Positions 55,798 to 63,481 of a stretch of DNA of 64,000 bases are shown here, one piece after another. The DNA lies in the NCBI RefSeq assembly GCF_019429525.1, contig NZ_JAHXZL010000008.1, positions 124,001 to 188,000 of the forward strand. Reading direction: 5' to 3'. A model generated the notes under the pieces. That model saw only the letters and a list, made by a program, of their open reading frames with translations. It had not been told where the DNA came from and ran no database searches. Origin of the DNA: Sphingomonas folli (lineage in GTDB: Bacteria > Pseudomonadota > Alphaproteobacteria > Sphingomonadales > Sphingomonadaceae). Every line of letters begins with the position of its first letter. Within the stretch, counting starts at the first letter, position 1. A program made the position numbers and the translations under genes.

Positions 55798-56135
55798 AAG
55801 AGGGCAGGGGCCGCAAGCGCCCACAATCGGCCGTTCACGCCAGCTTTGACGCTGCCCGTAAGGAGACGTTCATTCAGGCAGCGGTGTTGCCCGGAGGGGC
55901 TGATCGCTGATAATCGGTCGACTGAAGGCAAAGCTTCCGAAGGTGCGATGAGTAACCTGAGCGAGGCAAGTACTTTAACGTAGCCATGCCGATAAAGCTT
56001 GGGCGAGTTCGGATGGCTTGCTCTGCAATTGTCACATCGTTTGGTGGGGCTGTCCGCGCCTTTCGGCATGAATAGCACGTGCGCAGGAGGTGAAGGTCCT
56101 AGTGACCGTTCGTCAGGCTTGTCCCGCCACATTTA

Positions 56136-57014
56136 CTACAGCATGGGAAGCCGACGCGGCGGTGGTCCGGATGGAAAGGCCGTGTCGATCCGGTCGAGTT
56201 CGGCTTCAGTCAGCTCCAGCAGGCCGGCGCCCGCGTTCTCGGTGACATGATCCGCGTTTGAAGCTTTGGGAATGGTGAAGCTGAACGGGTGCCGAACCAG
56301 GAAGCGGAGCGCCACCTGGCGCGGCGTCGCCCCGTGATCGGCGGCAATTGCCGCCAGTACCCGCCCGGCGGGAGAACGCGCTTCGGGGAAGCTGCCATGG
56401 CCGAACGGGCTGTAGGCGACGGTTGCGATGCCGTGCCTCTCGCACCATGGCAGCACCGCATATTCGATCGCGCGTTCCTCCAGATTGTAGAGGACCTGAT
56501 TGCACGCGATTCGACCCTCGCCGCCCGCGTTCCACGCTGCCTTCAGGTCGGGCACGTCGAAGTTGCTCACCCCCCAGGAGAGGATCTTGCCCTGTTCGCG
56601 TAGCCGCTCGAAGCCGGCGAACGTCTCCTCCAGCGGGTGTGAACCAGGCCAGTGCAGGAGGTAACAGTCCAGCCGGTCGGTGCGCAGGCGCGCGAGCGAC
56701 CGCTCGCAGGCCGCCACCGTCCCGGCACGAGAGGCATTGCTCGGCACCACCTTCGAGACCAGAAAGACCTCGTCACGCCGGCCCGCAATGGCCTCGCCGA
56801 CGACCGTTTCGGCCTCTCCATACATCTCGGCCGTATCGATATGCGTCATGCCGAGATCGAGGCCCCGGCGCAGCGCGGCGATGGCCGTCGGCCGATGCGC
56901 GTCGTCGATATACCAGGTGCCCTGGCCGATCACCGCGACGTCGAGCGCGGCGTCACCGAACGGCCGGCGCTCGATCCCTTCTTGCCCCGGCAGCGGGCGA
57001 TCCGCGACCCTCAT
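56136..57014 (-). CDS. Aldo/keto reductase
   Basis: 292 residues from ATG 57014, overlapping the DJ-1 gene stop (ATGA). AKR tetrad visible: aspartate in HIDTAEMYG, tyrosine in the same motif, lysine in FLVSKVVPS and histidine in YLLHWPGSHP; NADPH-binding IPKASN near the C-terminus. Reduces aldehydes or ketones, likely a detoxification enzyme. Last gene of a five-gene stress-type operon. Confidence 0.93.
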   Translation of the reverse strand: MRVADRPLPGQEGIERRPFGDAALDVAVIGQGTWYIDDAHRPTAIAALRRGLDLGMTHIDTAEMYGEAETVVGEAIAGRRDEVFLVSKVVPSNASRAGTVAACERSLARLRTDRLDCYLLHWPGSHPLEETFAGFERLREQGKILSWGVSNFDVPDLKAAWNAGGEGRIACNQVLYNLEERAIEYAVLPWCERHGIATVAYSPFGHGSFPEARSPAGRVLAAIAADHGATPRQVALRFLVRHPFSFTIPKASNADHVTENAGAGLLELTEAELDRIDTAFPSGPPPRRLPML

Positions 57015-57586
57015 TCGCCGGCCGCCTGCCGCGATGGTCCGCGTGCTGCGGCGAACAGCGCGATCGCCTCGCGGTTGAAGGCGGGGATGTCGTCGGGCTT
57101 GCGGCTGGTGACCAGACCCTGATCGACAACGACGTCCCTGTCGATCCACGCCGCACCCGCATTCTCGAGATCGGTCTTGAGCGAGGGCCACGAGGTTAAC
57201 CGCCGCCCGCGCGCCGCCCCCGCTTCGATGATCGTCCAAGGCCCGTGACAGATCGAGGCGACGGGCTTGCCGGCATCGAAGAACGCCCTCGCGAACGCGA
57301 CCGCGCCCGGCAGCGTCCGCAGCGCATCGGGATTGATGACGCCGCCCGGGAGCAGGAGCGCGTCGAACGCATCCGGGCGAGCGTCGTCGAGGTGAACGTC
57401 GACGGGAAACGTGTCACCCCAATCCGTGAAGTCCCAGGCCTTCACTTCGCCGCCCATGGGCGACACGAGCGTGGTGTCGGCGCCCGCGGCGTCCAGCGCG
57501 TTGCGCGGTTCGGTCATCTCGACCTGCTCGAAGCCGTCCGTCACCAGGATCGCCACCTTGAGGCCGCTTAGCGTCTGCGAGGCCAT
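57011..57586 (-). CDS. DJ-1/PfpI family protein (type 1 glutamine amidotransferase-like)
   Basis: 191 residues. Glutamate in DGFEQVEMTEP, nucleophilic cysteine in SICHGPWTI and the LLLPGGV segment define the PfpI/YhbO subgroup, whose members act as stress proteins, deglycases or glyoxalases (activities debated). It overlaps the aldo-keto reductase gene and follows fmdB by 36 bp. Confidence 0.92.
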   Translation of the reverse strand: MASQTLSGLKVAILVTDGFEQVEMTEPRNALDAAGADTTLVSPMGGEVKAWDFTDWGDTFPVDVHLDDARPDAFDALLLPGGVINPDALRTLPGAVAFARAFFDAGKPVASICHGPWTIIEAGAARGRRLTSWPSLKTDLENAGAAWIDRDVVVDQGLVTSRKPDDIPAFNREAIALFAAARGPSRQAAGE

Positions 57587-57622
57587 GTCGTTCTCCGATT
57601 CAGGTTCGGGGTCTGACTGCGG

Positions 57623-57943
57623 TTACCGTTCGCGCCGGGGCAGTGGGCCGTTCGAGGCGAAGACTCGACCTTTCGAGACCAGCGCGCCCGGGATGGGCGC
57701 CCGGCGCACGCAACACCCGCACCCGGCGGGATGCGCCGTCCGGGGCATGGGATCGCTCTTCCTCTCGCGTTCGACGGAGGTTCGCAGGCCGGTTTCGCCA
57801 CTCGCAAGGGCGGGTGCGCCGAGCAGGGTTCGCGCCGCCGGCGCGGCGCAGGCCGGGCAGTCGCATGGCTCGCGATACTGGGCCATCGGTCGCATCGCCG
57901 TGAACGGCCCGCATTCGGCACAGCGATAGTCATAGATCGGCAT
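57623..57943 (-). CDS. FmdB family zinc-ribbon protein
   Basis: 106 residues from ATG 57943, GAGGAA upstream. The N-terminal zinc ribbon MPIYDYRCAECG has C8-x2-C11 and C29-x2-C32 (C27 adjacent); the C-terminal half is basic, with a CGCC cluster. FmdB proteins are putative regulators first noted with formamidase; here the gene follows a formaldehyde-dehydrogenase-like ADH by 59 bp. A function in sensing aldehydes or metal is inference. Confidence 0.85.
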   Translation of the reverse strand: MPIYDYRCAECGPFTAMRPMAQYREPCDCPACAAPAARTLLGAPALASGETGLRTSVERERKSDPMPRTAHPAGCGCCVRRAPIPGALVSKGRVFASNGPLPRRER

Positions 57944-58002
57944 GGCGTTCCTCGATGATCCGAAAGGGCGGCGGAGCGGCCGCGGCCGCCCCGCCTTCGG
58001 CG

Positions 58003-59157
58003 TCACGCGGCGTTTTTGAGCACCACCTTGGTCCAGCCATCGTCCCGATCGTCGAAATGCTGGTATGCGGCCGGCGCCTCGTTCAGCGCGAGCGCGTGCG
58101 ACACGATGAAGGAGGGTTTGGCGCGCCCGGCGAAGATCAGGTCGCGCAATTGCCGGTTGTAGGCCTTGACGTTGCACTGGCCTGTTCCGATCGACTGCCC
58201 CTTGAACCAGCACAGGCCATAGTCGAACACGATCTCACCCTGCGCGTAGAGCGGCTCCTGCGGCGCCGGGTCCTGTGGCACGAACACACCGACGACGCCG
58301 ATACCGCCGGTGAACTTCACCGACTTCACCAGATCGTTCATCGTCATGTTGGGGTGCTCCTGCCCCTGTGGGTCATGCGCCTGGTAGCCGACGCATTCGC
58401 AGCCGCGGTCGGCACCTTCGCCGTTGGTCAGGTCTAGTACCCGATCCACTGCGGGACCCTTCGAATCGTCGATGGCGATGGCGCCGATCGATTCGGCCAG
58501 CCGCAGCCGGTCGGGATGGCGGTCGACCACCATGACCATCGCCGCGCCCTTTATCATGGCCGAATAGGCGGCCATCAGGCCGACCGGTCCCGCGCCATAG
58601 ATGACGATCGTCTCGCCGGGACGCAGGCCGGCCAGCTCGGTGCAGTGCCAGCCGGTCGGGAAGATGTCGGCCAGCATCACATAGTCGTTCTGCCGTTCCT
58701 GCGCGTCCGGCGGCAGCTTGAGGCAATTATAGTCGCCATAAGGAACCCGCAGCAGTTCGGCCTGGCCACCCCGATACGGCCCCATGCCGGCGAAGCCATA
58801 GGCGGCACCCGCCATGTTGGGGAAAACGCTGCGGTCCGCCGTGGTCACGCAGAAGGCGCTCAAGCCGCGTTCGCAATTCCGGCAGAACCCGCAGCCAATA
58901 TTGAAGGGGACGGCGACCCAGTCGCCAACCTTCACGCGATCGACCGCGCTGCCCACCTCGATCACCTGTCCCAGATTCTCGTGCCCGAATACGCCGCCCG
59001 GCTGGAAGTCGGTGCGCCCCTCGTACATGTGGAGGTCGGAGCCGCAGATGTTGGTGCTGGTGATCCTGACCAGCACGTCGGTCGGCTTCTCGATCACCGC
59101 GTCGGGAACGTCCTGCACCGCCACGTCGCGGGGCCCGTTATAGACGACTGCTTTCAT
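58003..59157 (-). CDS. Zinc-dependent alcohol dehydrogenase (glutathione-independent formaldehyde dehydrogenase-like)
   Basis: 384 residues. Catalytic zinc ligands: cysteine in NICGSDLHMYEG, HE in FGHENLG; the structural zinc lobe is GCGFCRNCERGLSAFC; NAD-binding IYGAGPVGLMAA follows. The insertion with AQEHDPQG-like residues (QAHDPQGQE) and an overall length of ~385 are characteristic of the FdhA/putidaredoxin-like formaldehyde dehydrogenase group, which dismutates or oxidises aldehydes with tightly bound NAD. Second gene of the operon. Confidence 0.93.
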   Translation of the reverse strand: MKAVVYNGPRDVAVQDVPDAVIEKPTDVLVRITSTNICGSDLHMYEGRTDFQPGGVFGHENLGQVIEVGSAVDRVKVGDWVAVPFNIGCGFCRNCERGLSAFCVTTADRSVFPNMAGAAYGFAGMGPYRGGQAELLRVPYGDYNCLKLPPDAQERQNDYVMLADIFPTGWHCTELAGLRPGETIVIYGAGPVGLMAAYSAMIKGAAMVMVVDRHPDRLRLAESIGAIAIDDSKGPAVDRVLDLTNGEGADRGCECVGYQAHDPQGQEHPNMTMNDLVKSVKFTGGIGVVGVFVPQDPAPQEPLYAQGEIVFDYGLCWFKGQSIGTGQCNVKAYNRQLRDLIFAGRAKPSFIVSHALALNEAPAAYQHFDDRDDGWTKVVLKNAA

Positions 59158-59209
59158 GACATCCTCCTTGTCGATACCGATGATGCGCTGGATGGGTGAG
59201 ACCGGATCG

Positions 59210-59596
59210 TCAGTGGTTCACCTGACCGCTTTGACCGGGCAGCTTGAAAGCGAGCACGTCGGCGTGCTCGATCTGGGGCGGGCTCGCGAACAGCTCGGGC
59301 GTGCGAGCGACGAGCGCGCGTCCAACCTTGCCGGCAAGATGGACAAGGCGGCCCGCGTCGTTGGGGAAGGTATCGAAGATCGCGAAGTCTTCCCGAGCGA
59401 ACCGCACGGCGTACCAGGTTCTCGTGTCGTGCTCCTCCAAGACCGCTTCCAGCCCACCGCGCAGAAAGGCGTCGACCTCGTCGCCCTTCCCCGGCTTCGC
59501 CGTCAGGCGGACGAACAGAGCCTTGGCCACTCCCGCTCTTGGCCGATCGGTCGGCGCGGCGGTGCTACGCGATGTGTCAGATGCGGTGTCGTCCAT
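59210..59596 (-). CDS. Antibiotic biosynthesis monooxygenase (ABM/YgiN-like) family protein
   Basis: 128 residues, of which the first ~25 are polar and disordered (Ser/Thr/Asp/Pro-rich). The ABM ferredoxin-like fold covers ALFVRLTAKPGKGDEVDAF, TRTWYAVRF, FAIFDTFPND and HADVLAFKLP. Members are small cofactor-free quinol monooxygenases or stress-linked proteins. First gene of the operon, with a shared promoter motif 65 bp upstream. Confidence 0.88.
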   Translation of the reverse strand: MDDTASDTSRSTAAPTDRPRAGVAKALFVRLTAKPGKGDEVDAFLRGGLEAVLEEHDTRTWYAVRFAREDFAIFDTFPNDAGRLVHLAGKVGRALVARTPELFASPPQIEHADVLAFKLPGQSGQVNH

Positions 59597-59661
59597 ACCA
59601 AGCTCCTTCAGGTGTCAGGACGGTCTTGCAGGCATCGCGAGCACGTGAGCATTCGCACCTT

Positions 59662-59677
59662 CCCTAAGGAATCTTAC
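59662..59677 (-). promoter_or_regulatory. Shared motif GTAAGATTCCTTAGGG, 65 bp before the ABM start
   Basis: Read on the minus strand, this 16-mer matches the one at 62862-62877 in 14 of 16 positions and lies at the identical distance (65 bp) from its start codon. It is likely a common activator site or unusual promoter element of the stress genes. Confidence 0.6.
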
Positions 59678-59722
59678 GTGGACCTGGGGCTGACGCACGC
59701 GGTCGGGATGGTCGAGGTACGA

Positions 59723-60379
59723 TCAGACCGCCCCATTCTGCCCGGGTATTCTGATCTCGAAGCACTTCGACCCGTCCTCGTGCTGGATGAAGACGCCGTC
59801 GGCCGAAGCGACAAGGCGCTTGACCAATGACAGGCCCATGCCGTCCTTTCGGGCGCGATCAGTCGCGGGAAACGGGACGCCGTTGTCCTCGACCAGGATC
59901 GCGGCGTCCCGCACCCCGTTGCGACGCACCGATATGCGGATGTGGCCGGCCATCCCCTCCTGGAACGCATGCTTGATCGCGTTCGTCGCCAGCTCGTTGA
60001 CGACGAGCGCCAGCGCGGCAACGTGTTGCGGGCTGAGCCCCTGCACGTCATATTCGGTATGCAGCGAGATGAGGATCGAACGGGGCTCGGTCTGGCTCAG
60101 CAGCGCCTCGCACACCTGTTGCAGCGCGCGTTGCAGGCTGCTGGGGTGCCGCTCGTTCAGATCGCTTCGGGCCTGCGCCAGGACCGCGACCCGCGCCATG
60201 GCGTCCGCGAGCGCATCGCGCGCTTCGGTATTCGTAGCGCGCCGGCTCTGCATGGACAATAGGCTGACAACAAGCTGCAGGTCGTTGCTGGATCGATGAT
60301 AGGTCTCGCGCAGCAACAGGTCGTCGCTCGCGGCGGAGCGGCAGGCATATGGCGAGCTTGACGGCTTTCCGTCGATCAT
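59723..60379 (-). CDS. HisKA_2-type sensor histidine kinase lacking a sensor domain
   Basis: 218 residues only. The phospho-acceptor H28 is in HRSSNDLQLVVSLLSMQSR, matching HisKA_2/HWE-like kinases; the ATPase part has LVVNELATNAIKH (N box), VEDNGVPFP (G1) and GMGLSLVKRLV (G2). No transmembrane, PAS or GAF region precedes it. Such kinases act in sphingomonads and relatives in the general stress response. It follows the PAS/LuxR regulator by 163 bp in the same direction, so these may be partners. Confidence 0.92.
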   Translation of the reverse strand: MIDGKPSSSPYACRSAASDDLLLRETYHRSSNDLQLVVSLLSMQSRRATNTEARDALADAMARVAVLAQARSDLNERHPSSLQRALQQVCEALLSQTEPRSILISLHTEYDVQGLSPQHVAALALVVNELATNAIKHAFQEGMAGHIRISVRRNGVRDAAILVEDNGVPFPATDRARKDGMGLSLVKRLVASADGVFIQHEDGSKCFEIRIPGQNGAV

Positions 60380-60542
60380 CAGCGTTCACCTCAATTTCGA
60401 TCGGGCTTCCGAAAGCGAACCGACGTGGAGGCTGCTTGATTCTTCGATCACGGTCGGGATCTGAACCCTGCCAACGGCGTCGCCCTTCGGTCGGCAAGGC
60501 AATCCTTCCCGATGGCCGGCGGAGGCGGCATCCGGATAAGCC

Positions 60543-62807
60543 CTAGGTAGGCTTCCGCGCCTTTCCGGCGGTGCCCGACGGCGCGATCCCCGCGGCGAGC
60601 GCGATCTGGCCCAATTCGGTCAGGCTGCCGGCGCCCAATTTGGTCATGACCTGGGCCCGATGCAGTTCGACGGTGCGCGGGCTGATACCGAGCCCCTGGG
60701 CGATGACCTTGTTGGTGCCGCCGTCGACCAGGCCCACCAGCACCTCCCGCTCTCGCGCCGTCAGCCGGCCGATCTGCGCACTCGCTTCCTCGTTGCGGGT
60801 CGCGGGTCGAATGGCGGCCTGGCACTCCGCCAGAACGACGGCCAACTTGTCTTGCAGGAGAGGCTCATCACTGGCCAGGATAAAATCGACAGCTCCGGCT
60901 TTCATGGCGGTGACGGCGGCTTCGGCCCCGGCGGTGCGATCATCCAGCGCGATCGTCGGCAAGGCGATGGAGCGTGCCTTCAGCTCACGCGGGATCGAAA
61001 GACCGTCATCCCTTTGCTGGCGAAGATCGACCAGGACACACCCGGCTGACAGCACGGGCGCGATATCGAGAAAGACGGCCGCGCTGTCGAAAATGCGGGC
61101 ATGATAGCCGATCGCACGAACCAGACCCGCGAGACCGCGCGCTGTCGGGCCCATGACGCTGACGATGTAGACCTGCCGACTGTCCTCCTTGGTCAGGTCC
61201 TCGGCGATGCCGCCGATACGCGTGATCGCGCCATGGTCGTCTCGAATGGGGAAGCTGGTGTCGCGCAACCACCGCACGCCGTCGTCGGGGGCGCGCACGA
61301 TCCGGTACTCATATTGCGTGACCTCTCCGCCCTTCACGCTGTCGAAAGCGCGCAGCACCCCCGCCCGATCGTCCGGGTGCACGCCCTCCATCCAGGCCTC
61401 CAGATCGCCCGGCGCCTGTTCGAGCGACACGCCGAAGATGCGCTCGAAGGCGGCGCTCCGATAAAGGATCGCGCCCGACGCCGTCTCCGCGATCCACAGC
61501 AGGTTGCTGCTGTTCTCGGCGAAGCTGCGGAACTGTGCATCGCTCGCCCGCACGGCGGCTTCGTTGCGGCGCTGCTCGGAAACATCGATCGCAGCGCCGA
61601 TGAAGCCGATCGCTCGATCATGCCGGAACTCCGTCCGACCCGACGTCGCGATATGACGGGTGATGCCGTCGTTTTGCCCGATCACGCGATACTCGATCGC
61701 GTAGCGACCATCGCCCGCCGGATCGACGCAAGCGGCGATGGCGTCCCGAACCAGCGCAAAATCGTCCGGATGAATACCTCTCTCGTACACCGCCATGTCG
61801 ACCGGATCGTCGGGCGCGAGACCCCACATGCGGCGCAGGCGCTCGTCCCAGTCGAGCGCGCCTGTCACCGGATCCCATGAATAGATGCCGAGGCCGACCA
61901 GATCGGTGGCAGCACGCAGACGCGCTTCGCTGCGCTTCGAGGTCTCTTCGAGCGATCGCCGCTCGCTGGTGTCACGCGACACGCCCACGACGAGCTCGAC
62001 CGAACCATCCTCGGCGCGGATCGGACCCCAGAGATAGGAGAGATACGCGGCGTGGCCCGTCGTACTTTCGAAATATACCTCGTCCTCCACGATGACGGCG
62101 TCCTTGAAGACGCGGTCCATGTCGTCGTTCAAGTGCCTCGCCAGCTCGGGCGGATAGCCCAGATCCTCGAAGTTGCGGCCGATCATTTCCTCTGCCGTGA
62201 GCCCGAACAGGGCGAGCATCACGGGATTGGCATAGGCGAAGCGGCGCTCTGCATCGAAGGCGTAGACATAGTCAGGGATCGACGACAGCGTCGCTTCCAG
62301 GAAGCGTGACTGGCTGGCGTATCTCGCGGCCACCGCTTCGATCTGCTCGGACGCGCGCTTCAGATCGTCGATGTCCTGCACGACGACGATCGCTTCGTCT
62401 CCATCGGCACCTTCGCGGCGGAAAGGCACCGCGCTGACGCGCAACCAGCGCTCCGGCCCGTCGTCGCTGCCGTATAGGAAGTCGATGCCCGGCATGACGC
62501 GCTCGCCCCGCAGCGCGCGGGCACCGGGATAGTCGCTGGGCGCGATCAGCCGGCCATCAGCGTCGTACCCCCGCCAGCGCCGCGTCTCCGCCGGCTGGCG
62601 CGAAGGCAGACGGTCGATGCGTGCATAGTCGCGAAGGGTCTGGTTGAAGTGGGTCAGATTGCCGTCGCGATCATAGACTCCCACCCCGAGCGGCAGGTTT
62701 TGGAGCACCGACGCGAGCAGCTTGCGCTCGTCGCGCAGCGCGCGTTCGGCGTGGTCGCGTGCGGACAATCCCGGGCCGGTCTCGTCGCTGGATTGATCGT
62801 TTGACAT
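60543..62807 (-). CDS. Multi-PAS sensor fused to a degenerate FixJ-like receiver and LuxR HTH
   Basis: 754 residues. Roughly four PAS domains lie in order (about 28-150, 165-285, 300-415 and 425-550), the last two with PAC-type HPDD segments (GIHPDDFAL, GVHPDDRAG). A FixJ-like receiver follows (about 553-670), in which the Asp of VLVDLRQQ is kept but the N-terminal acidic pocket (YIVSVMGPT) and the usual KP lysine (ILASDEP) are lost, so it is a pseudo-receiver. A LuxR/FixJ helix-turn-helix (LTAREREVLVGLVDGGTNK, SPRTVELHRAQ) closes the protein. Signals may reach DNA binding directly, without phosphotransfer. Confidence 0.9.
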   Translation of the reverse strand: MSNDQSSDETGPGLSARDHAERALRDERKLLASVLQNLPLGVGVYDRDGNLTHFNQTLRDYARIDRLPSRQPAETRRWRGYDADGRLIAPSDYPGARALRGERVMPGIDFLYGSDDGPERWLRVSAVPFRREGADGDEAIVVVQDIDDLKRASEQIEAVAARYASQSRFLEATLSSIPDYVYAFDAERRFAYANPVMLALFGLTAEEMIGRNFEDLGYPPELARHLNDDMDRVFKDAVIVEDEVYFESTTGHAAYLSYLWGPIRAEDGSVELVVGVSRDTSERRSLEETSKRSEARLRAATDLVGLGIYSWDPVTGALDWDERLRRMWGLAPDDPVDMAVYERGIHPDDFALVRDAIAACVDPAGDGRYAIEYRVIGQNDGITRHIATSGRTEFRHDRAIGFIGAAIDVSEQRRNEAAVRASDAQFRSFAENSSNLLWIAETASGAILYRSAAFERIFGVSLEQAPGDLEAWMEGVHPDDRAGVLRAFDSVKGGEVTQYEYRIVRAPDDGVRWLRDTSFPIRDDHGAITRIGGIAEDLTKEDSRQVYIVSVMGPTARGLAGLVRAIGYHARIFDSAAVFLDIAPVLSAGCVLVDLRQQRDDGLSIPRELKARSIALPTIALDDRTAGAEAAVTAMKAGAVDFILASDEPLLQDKLAVVLAECQAAIRPATRNEEASAQIGRLTAREREVLVGLVDGGTNKVIAQGLGISPRTVELHRAQVMTKLGAGSLTELGQIALAAGIAPSGTAGKARKPT

Positions 62808-62861
62808 CCGCCCGCCCCCCGCGGGCAGAGACCCGCCAGATCGCTACCATAAGGTAGTTGG

Positions 62862-62877
62862 GTAAGGTTCCTAAGGG
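62862..62877 (+). promoter_or_regulatory. Shared motif GTAAGGTTCCTAAGGG, 65 bp before the SRPBCC start
   Basis: 14/16 match to the motif before the ABM operon at identical spacing. On the opposite strand it lies about 55 bp before the start of the PAS/LuxR gene, so one site could serve both divergent genes. The core CCTWAGG is close to palindromic. A palindrome ATTTGGCCAAAT lies 9 bp downstream. Confidence 0.6.
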
Positions 62878-62942
62878 TTTTCACCTATTTGGCCAAATCA
62901 TAGCCGATCCTAGGTCGGTCTCGTTCCATCGAGGAGACCGGC

Positions 62943-63470
62943 ATGAGCACCGCAGTTCGGCAAGACCCGCCTGGGGCGGCGCTCGATGCCTCCGCGCATG
63001 CCGCGGTCACGATCGACCGCCCGGCCGACGATCTTCGCACGCTCTGGCTCGATCCTCGGACGCAGGCCCGCATATGGGCACATTTCGCCGATGTGACCGC
63101 GCGCGACGACGGCACCGCCGACTGGATCGCTCGCGGCCCGGCAGGCGGGCAGTATCGCTGGCGCACGAAGATCATGGCCACCAGCCCGGACGATATCCGC
63201 TGGGCCTCGCTGGACGGCGCCGACGTGCCGAACACCGGCGCGCTGGCGTTGCGCCCGGCGCCGGGCGATCGCGGCACCGAGCTTCATCTCGATGTGCGGT
63301 TCGATCCGCCCGGCGGGATCATCGGCAAGGCGGCGAGCAAGCTGTTTCACATCGTGCCCGGCGAGATCGTGCGGAAGGCGCTCTACCAGTTTCGCGCCCT
63401 CGCGCTGACCGGCGAGATCCCCACCACCGATCCACAGCCTGCCGCCCGCCAGGGCGGGGCCGACCGCTAG
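62943..63470 (+). CDS. SRPBCC (START/Bet v 1-like) family protein, cyclase/dehydrase type
   Basis: 175 residues; GAGGAGA precedes the ATG. The START-like helix-grip pattern is ASAHAAVTIDRPADDLRTLW..., ADWIARGPAGGQYRWRTKI, DDIRWASLDGAD, RGTELHLDVRFDPPGG and a long C-terminal helix. These bind hydrophobic small molecules; in sphingomonads they often sit beside a Zn alcohol dehydrogenase in stress gene clusters. The next gene starts 11 bp downstream. Confidence 0.85.
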   Translation: MSTAVRQDPPGAALDASAHAAVTIDRPADDLRTLWLDPRTQARIWAHFADVTARDDGTADWIARGPAGGQYRWRTKIMATSPDDIRWASLDGADVPNTGALALRPAPGDRGTELHLDVRFDPPGGIIGKAASKLFHIVPGEIVRKALYQFRALALTGEIPTTDPQPAARQGGADR

Positions 63471-63481
63471 GAGCCGGGCCG

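Larger units (their letters stand above)
55697..56135. other. Gene-free segment with a dispersed repeat and hairpin
   Basis: 439 bp between the photolyase and the convergent aldo-keto reductase. Repeat copy B (55731-55797) with an internal perfect hairpin lies near its start; another GTGACCG fragment lies near 56101. Open frames on the minus strand lack any protein-like features. Confidence 0.6.

Noticed and set aside
55716..56132. 138-codon minus-strand open frame in the gap after the photolyase
   Set aside because: It runs through the dispersed repeat, has no ribosome site or protein-like pattern, and is treated as non-coding.
62808..62942. EcfG-type general stress promoter before the SRPBCC or PAS genes
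   Set aside because: No GGAAC-N16/17-CGTT pair was found in either orientation, although GGAAC alone occurs.
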